Below are positions 1-7,715 of a stretch of DNA of 64,000 nt, one piece after another (the first letter of the stretch is position 1; each line of letters begins with the position of its first letter). The position numbers and the translations under genes are program-made. The stretch is from Candidatus Nomurabacteria bacterium (GTDB taxonomy: Bacteria > Patescibacteria > Paceibacteria > UBA9973), in the NCBI GenBank assembly GCA_023267435.1, contig JAHFNH010000003.1, positions 1 through 64,000 of the forward strand. Reading direction: 5' to 3'. The notes below the pieces were generated by a model that was given only the letters and a program-made list of their open reading frames with translations, made no database searches and was not told the DNA's origin.

Positions 1-49
1 TTTCTTTTAAATCATATCCAGCATGATCACTCCCGATAAATATTTTCAT
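1..49 (-). CDS. rpiB: Ribose-5-phosphate isomerase B, N-terminal fragment (runs off window)
   Basis: The minus strand from the ATG at 49 reads MKIFIGSDHAGYDLKE before the window edge. The SDHAGxxLK motif is the hallmark N-terminus of RpiB/LacAB isomerases, which interconvert ribose-5-P and ribulose-5-P in the cytoplasm. It follows the GAPDH stop codon by one base, so both are probably on one transcript. Only 16 codons are visible; completeness cannot be judged. Confidence 0.85.
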   Translation of the reverse strand, partial: MKIFIGSDHAGYDLKE

Positions 50-50
50 A

Positions 51-1079
51 TTATTTTATAGTCTGTCCTGTTTTAATAACATGATCGACAAGTGTGTATG
101 TGTACCCCATTTCATTGTCGTACCAGCCCATAACTTTTACAAGATTGCCTCCGACAACGCGAGTCAATTTCAAGTCTGCGATAGATGCGTGAGATTCTCC
201 TAAAATATCAGACGATACTAAATCTTCTTCGGTCACAGTGAAAACTTTATTCCATTTAGGATCTTGTGATGCCTTTTTTAATATTGTATTCACTTCTTCA
301 GCTGTCGTTGGTTTTTTGGAAATAAAAGTCACATCCACTATAGATCCGGCTGGCACAGGCACACGCATTGATATGCCATCAAAAAGTCCAGTGAGTTCTG
401 GAAATGCTTTCGTCACTGCGATAGCTGCACCTGTCGAAGATGGCACGATATTTTGCGCAGCCGCTCGTCCTTCACGGAAATCTTTTTTATTTGGTCCATC
501 GACAATACTCTGAGATGCTGTGTATCCGTGTACTGTATTTAAGATAGCTTTTTCGATACCCAAAGCTTCGTGCATAATAGCGATCAAAGGACTCGCTGCG
601 TTCGTCGTACAAGAAGCGTTCGATGTCACATCACAAGTTCCAAATTTATTTTCATTAATACTCATCAAAATGGTCTCACCGCTGACGCTACCATCGCCTT
701 CTTTTGCTGGTGCAGAGATAACAACCTTTTTCGCACCTGCTTTGATGTGTGCATTGGCTTTATCATAGGTCGTAAATAATCCAGTAGATTCAACGACAAC
801 GTCCACGCCCAAAACTCCCCAAGGCAAAACTGCTGGATCTTTCTCAGCTAAAACTTTTATTCTTTTTCCATCAATAATTATTTCTTGTCCTTCTGCTTTC
901 ACATCATGATTCCATGTCCTGTATACTGTGTCGTGTTTCAAAAGATATGCCATGTTTGCGACATCACCCAGGTCATTAACTGCAACTATTTCTATTTCCG
1001 GTCTATCCCAAGCGATTTTTAAAAACGCTCGTCCAATCCTTCCAAAACCGTTTATTCCTACTTTTATTGTATTTGCCAT
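51..1079 (-). CDS. gap: Glyceraldehyde-3-phosphate dehydrogenase (type I)
   Basis: This 342-aa protein is full length for the family. It opens with the Rossmann motif INGFGRIGR (residues 8-16) and carries the catalytic cysteine in SNASCTTNAASPL (about residue 156), the catalytic His in LNTVHGYTASQ, and the C-terminal WYDNEMGYT signature. It oxidises glyceraldehyde-3-P to 1,3-bisphosphoglycerate with NAD(P) and phosphate, in lower glycolysis. It is divergent from rsmE and probably cotranscribed with rpiB downstream. A TATAAT box lies about 30 bases upstream, so this mRNA has a short leader, unlike many genes here. Confidence 0.97.
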   Translation of the reverse strand: MANTIKVGINGFGRIGRAFLKIAWDRPEIEIVAVNDLGDVANMAYLLKHDTVYRTWNHDVKAEGQEIIIDGKRIKVLAEKDPAVLPWGVLGVDVVVESTGLFTTYDKANAHIKAGAKKVVISAPAKEGDGSVSGETILMSINENKFGTCDVTSNASCTTNAASPLIAIMHEALGIEKAILNTVHGYTASQSIVDGPNKKDFREGRAAAQNIVPSSTGAAIAVTKAFPELTGLFDGISMRVPVPAGSIVDVTFISKKPTTAEEVNTILKKASQDPKWNKVFTVTEEDLVSSDILGESHASIADLKLTRVVGGNLVKVMGWYDNEMGYTYTLVDHVIKTGQTIK

Positions 1080-1108
1080 ATTTTTATCAATTAAATTTTA
1101 ATACTGCC

Positions 1109-1114
1109 ATTATA
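1109..1114 (-). promoter_or_regulatory. Probable -10 box of gap
   Basis: On the minus strand TGGTATAAT precedes the gap ATG (1079) by about 30 bases. It lies back to back with the rsmE promoter in the 70-bp divergent intergenic region. Confidence 0.6.
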
Positions 1115-1134
1115 CCAAAAAATAAACAGAAATG

Positions 1135-1143
1135 TGATAAAAT
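1135..1143 (+). promoter_or_regulatory. Extended -10 box of rsmE (leaderless start predicted)
   Basis: TGATAAAAT ends 6 nt before the rsmE ATG at 1150, so transcription should begin at or within a base of the start codon. No ribosome binding site can fit. Confidence 0.6.
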
Positions 1144-1149
1144 CTACGC

Positions 1150-1914
1150 ATGGCAAAGATTCATAGATTCATAGATAATTTCAACCTTTCAGGAAAAGAA
1201 ATTGAAATAACAGGTGAAATAGCCCACCAGATGGCAAAAGTATTGAAACTTGAAGTAAATGAACAAGTGGAACTTTGCGATGGTAAAGGTAAAAATGTCT
1301 TGGGAAAAATAAAAAGTATCAGTAAAAATACTGTAACAGTAGAAGCAGAAAAAATATGGACGAGTGAGAAAGACGAAACTAGGCACGTTTCCCTGTTCTG
1401 TGCAGTATTGAAAAAAGAAAATTTCGAATGGGTGGTAGAAAAAGCAACTGAATGCGGAGTCAGCGAAATAGTTCCTGTCATCACAACCAGAACAATCAAA
1501 ATGGGTCTCAATATGGACAGACTTATAAAAATAGCCAAAGAAGCCAGTGAACAATCCGGTAGAAGTTTCATTCCCAAAATTCATGAGCCTATTAGTTTTG
1601 ATCAGAGTTTGGAAATGGCAAAAGAAAACAACTGTAATATTTTCTTCGATGCAGGTGGAGAATCAGTATTTGAAAAACATTGCGCAGGCCGACGGGCCGA
1701 GCATAGCAATTCGTCAGCAGACGAATATGTGTGTTTTTCAAACACTGATTCTCCACCAATTAACATATTCATCGGACCCGAAGGTGGCTGGACGGAAGAA
1801 GAAAATCAAAAAGCAAAAACTGCTGGATTTAAAATAGCTTCACTTGGTAAACTTGTTCTCCGAGGAGAAACAGCCGCAGTAGTAGCGACCTATCTCAGCG
1901 TAAATATGAAATAA
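1150..1914 (+). CDS. rsmE: 16S rRNA (uracil-1498-N3)-methyltransferase RsmE, with in-frame palindromic insert
   Basis: The 254-aa protein has the RsmE layout: N-terminal PUA-like domain (about 1-70), then a SPOUT methyltransferase domain with VVEKATECGVSEIVP and the C-terminal knot motif FIGPEGGW followed by LGKLVLRGETAA. It methylates U1498 of 16S rRNA using S-adenosylmethionine. Between VFEK (about residue 176) and INIFIGPEGG sits about 25 extra residues rich in H, C, S, N and D. They are encoded by a large palindromic element (1654-1757) described separately. The reading frame is kept, and all knot motifs remain, so the enzyme is probably active. The start is set by the -10 box 6 nt upstream. 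Confidence 0.93.
   Translation: MAKIHRFIDNFNLSGKEIEITGEIAHQMAKVLKLEVNEQVELCDGKGKNVLGKIKSISKNTVTVEAEKIWTSEKDETRHVSLFCAVLKKENFEWVVEKATECGVSEIVPVITTRTIKMGLNMDRLIKIAKEASEQSGRSFIPKIHEPISFDQSLEMAKENNCNIFFDAGGESVFEKHCAGRRAEHSNSSADEYVCFSNTDSPPINIFIGPEGGWTEEENQKAKTAGFKIASLGKLVLRGETAAVVATYLSVNMK
1654..1757. repeat. Large palindromic element inside rsmE (26-bp arms, 52-nt centre)
   Basis: The left arm 1654-1679 (starts GGTGGAGAATCAG) is the reverse complement of 1732-1757 (ends CTGATTCTCCACC) with a single mismatch at 1743. The 52-nt centre holds two further hairpins, GGCC/GGCC near 1688-1698 and ATTCGTC-AGCA-GACGAAT near 1709-1726. The left arm encodes the normal GGESVFEK residues of RsmE, so the right arm is an inverted copy of host gene sequence. 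The element keeps the reading frame open. Confidence 0.85.
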
Positions 1915-1940
1915 AAAAAGGATGCACAATATGTACATCC
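1913..1940 (-). terminator. Terminator of the 1996-2601 gene
   Basis: On the minus strand GGATG..CATCC (inner ACA/TGT pairs) forms a hairpin followed by seven T. It lies just past the rsmE stop and could also slow transcription coming from rsmE. Confidence 0.75.
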
Positions 1941-1995
1941 TCTCTTAGATAATTCACTAACCGGAAAAATAGAATAAATAAAACTAAAAAAAGTT

Positions 1996-2601
1996 TTAAA
2001 ACTTTATTTTACATTCTAGTCCCACCTTAACGCGGAAACCATCGGAAGGACAACCATTACCTTTAGACCAGGCATAAGAATAACTGGAAAAAAGAAAGGC
2101 TCCGATTTTAGGAGTAAAATTATATCCTCCTTTAAGGGTAAGATCCCAAACCGGAAAAACATGAAGTTTATTTTGGTTTTCATAAAAAGCCAAACCTCCT
2201 CCAGTACTAATTCCTCCAGCAAGTTTTTTTCCACCCATAACTTCCACTGTTAACAGTAAAGTTGAAGCTTTGTGGTAAACTTTTTTGTAGTCAGTCCATG
2301 AACCGGTACCTTTCGTTGAATCTGCCGGATGAAAAACCTTAACTGAATCTGTCATGCCCGGAGTATAAGATTCGGGATATTTCATGGTAATACCAACACC
2401 AAAATATTTTACCGGTAAAACACCAACTGTGAGTTCAAAGGGGACTGATTTTTGTGTAGTACTTTTCATATCAGCACTAAATTGCAGTCCGGTTCCCACT
2501 GTGGCAAAAAATTTTTGTTGGTTTGGTAACTGAGCCTTAACCAGAAGGCTTGCCATTACAAACATGGTTGTAAGGGCAAAAATAAGCGACTTTCTTTTCA
2601 T
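1996..2601 (-). CDS. Secreted beta-strand-rich protein, outer-membrane-barrel-like, unknown function
   Basis: This 201-aa protein has a signal peptide (MKRKSLIFALTTMFVMASLL, likely cleaved after VKA before QLPNQQ). The rest is a run of alternating hydrophobic/polar strands with glycine-rich turns and ends in KIKF, so a terminal Phe as in outer-membrane barrels. The look is of a small Bacteroidota-type porin or OmpW-like fold (inference from pattern, not from recognised motifs). CPR cells are thought to lack an outer membrane, so it is out of place. It has its own TTGACA/TATAAT promoter, a leader of about 65 nt and its own terminator, hence a monocistronic accessory gene. It may instead be a wall-associated beta protein. 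Confidence 0.6.
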   Translation of the reverse strand: MKRKSLIFALTTMFVMASLLVKAQLPNQQKFFATVGTGLQFSADMKSTTQKSVPFELTVGVLPVKYFGVGITMKYPESYTPGMTDSVKVFHPADSTKGTGSWTDYKKVYHKASTLLLTVEVMGGKKLAGGISTGGGLAFYENQNKLHVFPVWDLTLKGGYNFTPKIGAFLFSSYSYAWSKGNGCPSDGFRVKVGLECKIKF

Positions 2602-2669
2602 TTCTGTAAATTTTTAGTTTTATTTATTTATTTATTTTTCTATTTGAATGAACAATTTAATATAGCTCT

Positions 2670-2697
2670 ATTATACACATTTAAATACAAGTGTCAA
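2670..2697 (-). promoter_or_regulatory. Sigma70-type promoter of the 1996-2601 gene
   Basis: Reading the minus strand, TTGACA (2697-2692) is followed after 16 bases by TATAAT (2675-2670), preceded by TG. The AT-rich leader to the ATG is about 65 nt and contains a TTTA tandem run (2619-2638). Confidence 0.8.
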
Positions 2698-2774
2698 GTC
2701 TTTTCAGGGGGAAAATTATATGTCTTTATATTTAAAGGTTTTTAGCCTATAAGGCGGAATTTTTAACCCAAATA

Positions 2775-2783
2775 TGCTATATT
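2775..2783 (+). promoter_or_regulatory. Extended -10 box of dnaE (leaderless start predicted)
   Basis: TGCTATATT ends 6 nt before the dnaE ATG at 2790. Confidence 0.6.
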
Positions 2784-2789
2784 CTAACA

Positions 2790-5700
2790 ATGTCATCTAA
2801 GTTCGTACATTTGCATACGCACTCGCACTATTCCCTGCTCGACGGGCTTTCTAAAATTGAAAACATAGTAGAAATTGCTAAAAATTTCGACATGCCAGCC
2901 ATCGCTCTGACTGATCACGGCAATATGTATGGAGCTATTGAATTTTATAAAGAGTGTAAAAAAAATAATATCAAGCCAATCATTGGATGTGAGGTTTATG
3001 TCGCAGAAAGAAAACTTACAGACAAAGAAGCTGGAATAGACAATAAAAGATACCATCTAATACTGTTAGCAAAGAATCTGCAGGGTTACAAAAATTTAAT
3101 GCGTATTGTCACTATTGCAAACCTTGAAGGTTATTACTACAAGCCCCGTGTAGATGAAGAACTTTTAAAAAAATACAGTGAAGGAATCATATGTCTTTCA
3201 GGATGTATGGGAGGAAAACTCTCACGCGCAATACTTGCTGGTAATACCGAAAAAGCTGAAGCAATAATAAATGAACATATTGATATTTTTGGAAGTGGAA
3301 ATTATTTTATAGAAGTACAATCTCATCCACACATAGAGAGAGACAAAGAGCTTCGTGATGAATTAGCAAGACTAGGAAAGAAATTTAATATACCTATTGT
3401 TGCAACCCAAGACTCGCATTATCCATGCAAGGATGACCATAAAGCACACCATACCCTTCTCCAAGTAAATACCGGTGCTGAAGGAAAAGATACAGGAAAA
3501 TTTGAATTCTCAGATGATGATTTCTCTTTAATTGACGAAGAAACTGCTAAAGAATATTTCAAAGAGACACCTGAAGCCGTCGGCAATACTATGATCGTCG
3601 CAGACCTATGTGAAGATTATGAAATAGAATTAGGCAAAGCATATTTCCCAGAATTTAAAATCGAGGGCGATAGAGATCCGAATGAAGTTTTGAAAGAATT
3701 AGCTTACAAAGGTTTTGAATTCAGAAAATTACCTCAGAATAAAGAGTACTTGGAAAGACTCGAATATGAACTAGGTATTATTAAACAAAAAGGCTATGCC
3801 ACATACTTCCTAGTTGTGGGAGACCTTTTGCGTTTCGCACGTGAAAATAGCATCTTCACAAATATTCGAGGATCCGTCGCAGGATCGCTCACGACATATT
3901 TGCTCGGTATTACGAATGTTGATCCGCTTGTTTACAAACTTCCCTTTGAAAGATTCTTAAACCCAGAGCGTCCCTCCCTGCCCGATATCGATATGGACTT
4001 CGCCGATAATAGAAGAGCCGAAATGATTGCTTATACCAAAGAAAAATACGGTAAAGATCGCGTCGCTCAAATAGGAACATTCGGAACAATGATGGCGAAA
4101 GGTTCCGTGCGTGATGTCGCTCGCGCATTGGGTTATGAATACGCGGTCGGTGACCGAATATCCAGCATGATACCTCTAGGCTCCCAAGGTATGCCAATGA
4201 CCATCGAACATGCTTTTGAATTAGTACCTGAACTCAAAGAAGCGTATAAAAAAGAACCAGACACAAAAGAAATAATCGACCTCGCCAAAAAAATGGAAGG
4301 CTGTGTCAGACACGTTTCGGTGCATGCAGCAGGTATCGTGATCGCTCCGAAACCTCTCTATGAATTTACACCAGTTCAATACGACCCGAAAGGCGGAGAC
4401 GTCATCACTCAATACGATATGTATCAAATCGAAGATGTCGGCTTACCGAAATTCGATTTCTTGGGAATTAAAAATTTAGCGATACTCGCTGATGCGGTTA
4501 AAATTGCGGAGAAAGTTCACAATATAAAAGTTGATCTTGATAATGTCGACGTTGCTGATAAAAAAACTTTCGAAATGCTAGCACGCGGAGAAACAATGGG
4601 ACTCTTTCAATTGAACGGCGGAGGTATGACTGCATATTTGAAACAATTAAAGCCAACTTCAATCCACGATATCAATGCGATGGTGGCGCTCTATCGTCCA
4701 GGACCTATTCAATTCATTCCTCTTTATATAGAACGCAAACACAATCCTAGACTGGTAAAATATCTCGACCCGATGCTCGAACCGATTTTAAAACAAACTT
4801 ACGGCGTGCTTGTGTACCAAGACGATCTTTTGCTTATCGCCATACATATCGCCGGCTATAGCTGGGGTGAAGCCGATAAATTCCGAAAAGCTGTCGGTAA
4901 AAAAATCCCAGCAGAAATGGCCAAACAAAAAGAACATTTCATCACTGGTTGCGTCGAGCACAGTAAATGGCCACTCAAAAAAGCACAGGAACTTTGGAAC
5001 CAAATAGAACCTTTCGCTGCATATGGTTTCAACAAAGCTCACTCAGCCAGCTACGGACGCGTGGCTTATCAGACTGCTTATATGAAGGCAAACTTCCCTG
5101 TCGAATATATGTGTGCGGTTCTTACTGCTGAATCAGGAGACGTGGAAAAAATTTCTGAAATCACCCGTGAATGTGAAAAAATGGGAATCAAAGTTTTGGC
5201 TCCAAATATTAATGAAAGCTTCCAGGGATTCACTCGCATTGATGACAAAACTATTCGCTTCGGACTTTATACGATTAAAAACTTCGGAGCAGAAATAGGA
5301 GAAGCGTTAATCGAAGAAAGAAAAAAGAATGGAAAATTTAAAACTATCACCGACTTCTTAGACAGAGTTAAAAGTAAAAATTTAAATAAAAAATCAATGG
5401 AAGCATTAATTAAGTCCGGCAGTATGGATGAATTCGGAGAACGCGGAACATTGTTATACAATTTGGAAGACATGCTCGCTTACAGTCGAGAGAATTCAAA
5501 ACAAGCAGCCAATCAGACTTCCCTTTTTGGTGCAATGCCAGCAATTGATTTTCAAGCGCTTACTTTAAAAGTCGCGCCGGAAGCTACTCAAGCAGAAAAA
5601 TTATTTTGGGAAAAGGAACTTCTTGGTTTGTATATTTCTGGACATCCCCTCGATAGATTGCGCGAAAAATTAGAAGCTCGAGAAGTAGACATTAAAAAAG

Positions 5701-5966
5701 TAAAAGAACAATTTGGAAATGAAAGAGCTGTCACTCTAGCCGGAATAATTGAGACAGCTAGAATAGTCACCACAAAGAAAAATGATCAAATGGCGTTTAT
5801 AAAAGTTTCAGATTTCAGCGGTTCGATAGAAGCCGTCGCTTTTCCAAAAATATTCAAAGTTTCAAAAGATATTCTAGTGCCCGAAAAATGCATAGCCTTT
5901 TCCGGAAAAGTCTCCGTCCGCAACGACGAAAAAAGTATTCTAATCGAAAATATAAAAGAAATATAA
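2790..5966 (+). CDS. dnaE: DNA polymerase III alpha subunit
   Basis: The 1058-aa replicative polymerase starts with an intact PHP domain (HLHTHSHYSLLDG, TDHGNMYG). The catalytic palm motif PDIDMDF lies near residue 400, preceded by RGSVAGSLTTYLLGIT, followed by thumb and fingers (GLFQLNGGGM, YQDDLLLIA) and the tandem HhH region (RFGLYTIKNFG, ALIKSGSMDEF). A C-terminal OB fold spans about 975-1058. It is roughly 100 residues shorter than the E. coli protein, mostly at the C-terminus. The PHP histidines are retained, so PHP-based proofreading is possible (inference; no epsilon subunit is in the window). Confidence 0.97.
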   Translation: MSSKFVHLHTHSHYSLLDGLSKIENIVEIAKNFDMPAIALTDHGNMYGAIEFYKECKKNNIKPIIGCEVYVAERKLTDKEAGIDNKRYHLILLAKNLQGYKNLMRIVTIANLEGYYYKPRVDEELLKKYSEGIICLSGCMGGKLSRAILAGNTEKAEAIINEHIDIFGSGNYFIEVQSHPHIERDKELRDELARLGKKFNIPIVATQDSHYPCKDDHKAHHTLLQVNTGAEGKDTGKFEFSDDDFSLIDEETAKEYFKETPEAVGNTMIVADLCEDYEIELGKAYFPEFKIEGDRDPNEVLKELAYKGFEFRKLPQNKEYLERLEYELGIIKQKGYATYFLVVGDLLRFARENSIFTNIRGSVAGSLTTYLLGITNVDPLVYKLPFERFLNPERPSLPDIDMDFADNRRAEMIAYTKEKYGKDRVAQIGTFGTMMAKGSVRDVARALGYEYAVGDRISSMIPLGSQGMPMTIEHAFELVPELKEAYKKEPDTKEIIDLAKKMEGCVRHVSVHAAGIVIAPKPLYEFTPVQYDPKGGDVITQYDMYQIEDVGLPKFDFLGIKNLAILADAVKIAEKVHNIKVDLDNVDVADKKTFEMLARGETMGLFQLNGGGMTAYLKQLKPTSIHDINAMVALYRPGPIQFIPLYIERKHNPRLVKYLDPMLEPILKQTYGVLVYQDDLLLIAIHIAGYSWGEADKFRKAVGKKIPAEMAKQKEHFITGCVEHSKWPLKKAQELWNQIEPFAAYGFNKAHSASYGRVAYQTAYMKANFPVEYMCAVLTAESGDVEKISEITRECEKMGIKVLAPNINESFQGFTRIDDKTIRFGLYTIKNFGAEIGEALIEERKKNGKFKTITDFLDRVKSKNLNKKSMEALIKSGSMDEFGERGTLLYNLEDMLAYSRENSKQAANQTSLFGAMPAIDFQALTLKVAPEATQAEKLFWEKELLGLYISGHPLDRLREKLEAREVDIKKVKEQFGNERAVTLAGIIETARIVTTKKNDQMAFIKVSDFSGSIEAVAFPKIFKVSKDILVPEKCIAFSGKVSVRNDEKSILIENIKEI

Positions 5967-5968
5967 AA

Positions 5969-6274
5969 ATGCCTATTGATAAATTACCTAAATCAGTAAG
6001 AATCTGCCTTTGGTCTTATGACACGAGTAAAATAAATATTTCTAAACCCCATGATCGATTTAGAATAATATTAAATATTCTAAATCACGGAAATAATGAA
6101 GCGATAGATTGGATGCAAATTAATTTCACCGAAAGACAAATCAAAGAAACGATAAAGAAATCGTATGCATCTGAATGGTTCAAATGGCGCCTTAAACGCT
6201 GGTCTAATTTTTATCAAGTTTCTCCAAAATGGAAAACTCGCATTAAATATATTTTAAGCCGAGAAAAAAGCTAA
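5969..6274 (+). CDS. Small DUF6922-like protein
   Basis: This 101-aa protein begins two bases after the dnaE stop (ATG 5969; a longer in-frame extension would overlap dnaE and is rejected). The order LWSYD, then a repeated helical block with IDWMQINFTERQIKETIKKS and a Trp-rich C-terminus, resembles the DUF6922 group, often found next to AbiEii-type nucleotidyltransferase toxins. No such toxin gene follows here. The assignment is by eye and tentative. It is the last gene before the CRISPR-like repeat at 6323. Confidence 0.5.
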   Translation: MPIDKLPKSVRICLWSYDTSKINISKPHDRFRIILNILNHGNNEAIDWMQINFTERQIKETIKKSYASEWFKWRLKRWSNFYQVSPKWKTRIKYILSREKS

Positions 6275-6322
6275 TTGCAAACACTTCCTAAAACATTACA
6301 TTCTGTCTTTACCTTTAAGTAA

Positions 6323-6361
6323 GTTCAACAATAGCCCTTGTGCGACATAGTTGTAGAAGAG
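6323..6361. CRISPR. 39-bp CRISPR-like repeat, copy 1
   Basis: The unit starts GTTCAACAATAGCCC and ends AGTTGTAGAAGAG. It is identical over 39 bp to 7677-7715, 1354 bp away. The ends are imperfectly complementary (TTCAACAA against TTGTAGAA), as in many CRISPR repeats, and the second copy lies about 60 bp downstream of cas2. There is no normal 30-40-bp spacer spacing. Confidence 0.6.
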
Positions 6362-6795
6362 AACTGGCGGAAGTTAAAGTAAGTTACAAAATGAAACTGA
6401 AGGATGTGGTTAGGATCACTTCTTCTCGTGATGCTTTTGATGTTTTACTTCCTTTATTCGATACTGACACCATCGGATTAAGGGAAGATTTCTTTTTGCT
6501 TTTGCTCAACCGTGCAAATTATGTACTCGGTTGGTTCAAGCTTAGTTCGGGTGGAACAGTTGGGACAGTAGTTGATCCCAAACTTGTTTTTATGCTTGCA
6601 TTAAAAACCAATGCTTGTTCTATTATTTTGTGCCACAATCATCCTTCCGGGAATCTTAATCCAAGTGAGCCGGACAAAAGCATTACTTCGAAAATCAAGA
6701 AAGGAGCTGATTTACTTGAAATCAGATTGTACGATCATTTGATTATTTCTCCGGGTGGTGGGTATTACAGTTTTGCTGATGAGGGAATACTGTGA
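6340..6795 (+). CDS. RadC-like JAB-domain protein, 5' end clipped at the repeat
   Basis: The protein contains the JAMM metal site HNHPSGNLNPSEPDK and the family ending DHLIISPGGGYYSFADEG. This is the short, mobile-element type of RadC common in Bacteroidota; its biochemical role is unsettled. Residues ELAEVKVSYK, conserved at the start of such proteins, begin exactly where the 39-bp repeat ends (6361). Reading upstream into the repeat gives only a GTG start at 6340 inside it, so the native 5' end appears replaced by the repeat. An ATG at 6391 could start a 134-aa version. A terminator follows at 6811. It belongs to the cargo bracketed by the repeats. Confidence 0.75.
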   Translation: MRHSCRRELAEVKVSYKMKLKDVVRITSSRDAFDVLLPLFDTDTIGLREDFFLLLLNRANYVLGWFKLSSGGTVGTVVDPKLVFMLALKTNACSIILCHNHPSGNLNPSEPDKSITSKIKKGADLLEIRLYDHLIISPGGGYYSFADEGIL

Positions 6796-6810
6796 TTATT
6801 TTTTATTTAA

Positions 6811-6837
6811 AATCCTGATTAAAATCAGGATTTTTTT
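6811..6837 (+). terminator. Terminator after radC-like gene
   Basis: The stem AATCCTGAT/ATCAGGATT with a 4-nt loop is followed by seven T. Confidence 0.85.
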
Positions 6838-6887
6838 GTACTGAAAGATCTATATTTAAACAAAATATGGAATTTAAGATTATAAGC

Positions 6888-6916
6888 TTGACAAGTTTAT
6901 TATAATAGTATATAAT
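6888..6916 (+). promoter_or_regulatory. Sigma70-type promoter of the 7047-7238 gene
   Basis: TTGACA (6888-6893), a 17-bp spacer and TATAAT (6911-6916). The predicted leader to ATG 7047 is about 120 nt and has no obvious ORF. It contains AGAGGAAAAAGAAAGG, the nearest thing to a purine-rich ribosome site here, but about 80 nt too far upstream. Confidence 0.8.
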
Positions 6917-7046
6917 TGCATGTAGAAAATTATATTTGATCATTACAAATGTTTTAGAGGAAAAAGAAAGGGTGCATTGCTTTAAGTTTCTTAATATGGA
7001 AATTTTAAGCAGTTCATCAATTTTCTAACCTTTAAAACTAATTCCC

Positions 7047-7238
7047 ATGGATAATAATAAAGTTTCAGTTGAGTTGTCTCAAAGTTTTGAATTATTTTTG
7101 AAAAATGAAATTTCAAATGCAGAGGCATTTATTAATAAATCAGATGACCACGATGAAATTTCCTTCTTGTATCATTTTAAAGGTGGGTTGGAAAAAGCAT
7201 TAGATGGATTTAAAAAAATAAAAGAGAATGCACTATAA
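7047..7238 (+). CDS. Small acidic protein of unknown function
   Basis: The 63-aa protein starts MDNNKVSVELSQSFELF and is predicted mostly helical, ending in KIKENAL. I recognise no domain. It is flanked by its own promoter (6888-6916) and terminator (7237-7262), so it is an independent unit. The leader end (CTTTAAAACTAATTCCC before ATG) resembles the leader ends of other small unknown genes in the window (29378, 34710), which argues that this gene is native to the host lineage although it sits in the repeat-bracketed cargo. Confidence 0.6.
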   Translation: MDNNKVSVELSQSFELFLKNEISNAEAFINKSDDHDEISFLYHFKGGLEKALDGFKKIKENAL

Positions 7239-7262
7239 AGAGCCATTATGGCTCTTTTTTTT
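7237..7262 (+). terminator. Terminator after the small gene
   Basis: AAAGAGCC-ATTAT-GGCTCTTT followed by a T run. It also excludes an alternative ATG at 7248 as the start of the next gene, since that codon lies in the hairpin. Confidence 0.85.
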
Positions 7263-7292
7263 ACATTAATCATCTTAATTCTAAATAATAAA

Positions 7293-7688
7293 ATGGAAAC
7301 AATTCTTCATAATTTACCCCCTGCTCCGTATAAAAAATTTTTTGGCAGAAAAAAAGATTTAAAAGAAATTTATGAAAAATTAATAAATGGGCATACATAT
7401 ATTGCCTCTATTGACGGTGTTGGAGGAATCGGGAAATCTGCATTAGCTTATTATTTTTGTCATGAAGTACTTATTAATGGAGGGTTATATTATGATGAAA
7501 AGGAAAAAACTATCAAAGAAATGTTGGTACTTCGTAATTCAAAAGAATTAATCAAAAGAGAAAAAATATTTGATTATGTTGTATGGATAACGGCTAAAGA
7601 GAATGTGTTCGATTCTTATGCCAAAGGTGATTCCATTAAAGAAGTTAAAACAAATTTTAAAGGGATAGAAACTTTGGTTCAACAATAG
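7293..7688 (+). pseudogene. STAND/NB-ARC-type NTPase, 3'-truncated at the repeat
   Basis: From ATG 7293 the product reads LPPAPYKKFFGRKKDL, a typical entry to STAND/NB-ARC ATPases, then the Walker A loop GVGGIGKSALA and the following strand FDYVVWITAKE. Such proteins are NLR-like sensors in bacterial defence (for example Avs-type systems) with long C-terminal sensor repeats. Here the ORF stops after 131 residues, when the 39-bp repeat supplies a TAG 12 bases in (7677-7688). Walker B, the winged helix and the sensor are missing. It is a broken fragment, not a functional NTPase. Effector type cannot be told. Confidence 0.75.
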
Positions 7689-7715
7689 CCCTTGTGCGAC
7701 ATAGTTGTAGAAGAG
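7677..7715. CRISPR. 39-bp CRISPR-like repeat, copy 2 (next to cas2)
   Basis: Identical to 6323-6361. Reading the minus strand, the order is cas1, cas2, about 60 bp of AT-rich leader-like sequence (7716-7776), then this repeat. That is the usual position of a CRISPR array relative to an adaptation module. What follows in place of a spacer is the 1.3-kb cargo. Confidence 0.6.

Noticed and set aside
5888..5968. Longer start for the small gene after dnaE
   Set aside because: It would overlap the dnaE OB fold in another frame by 79 bases; the ATG at 5969 fits better.
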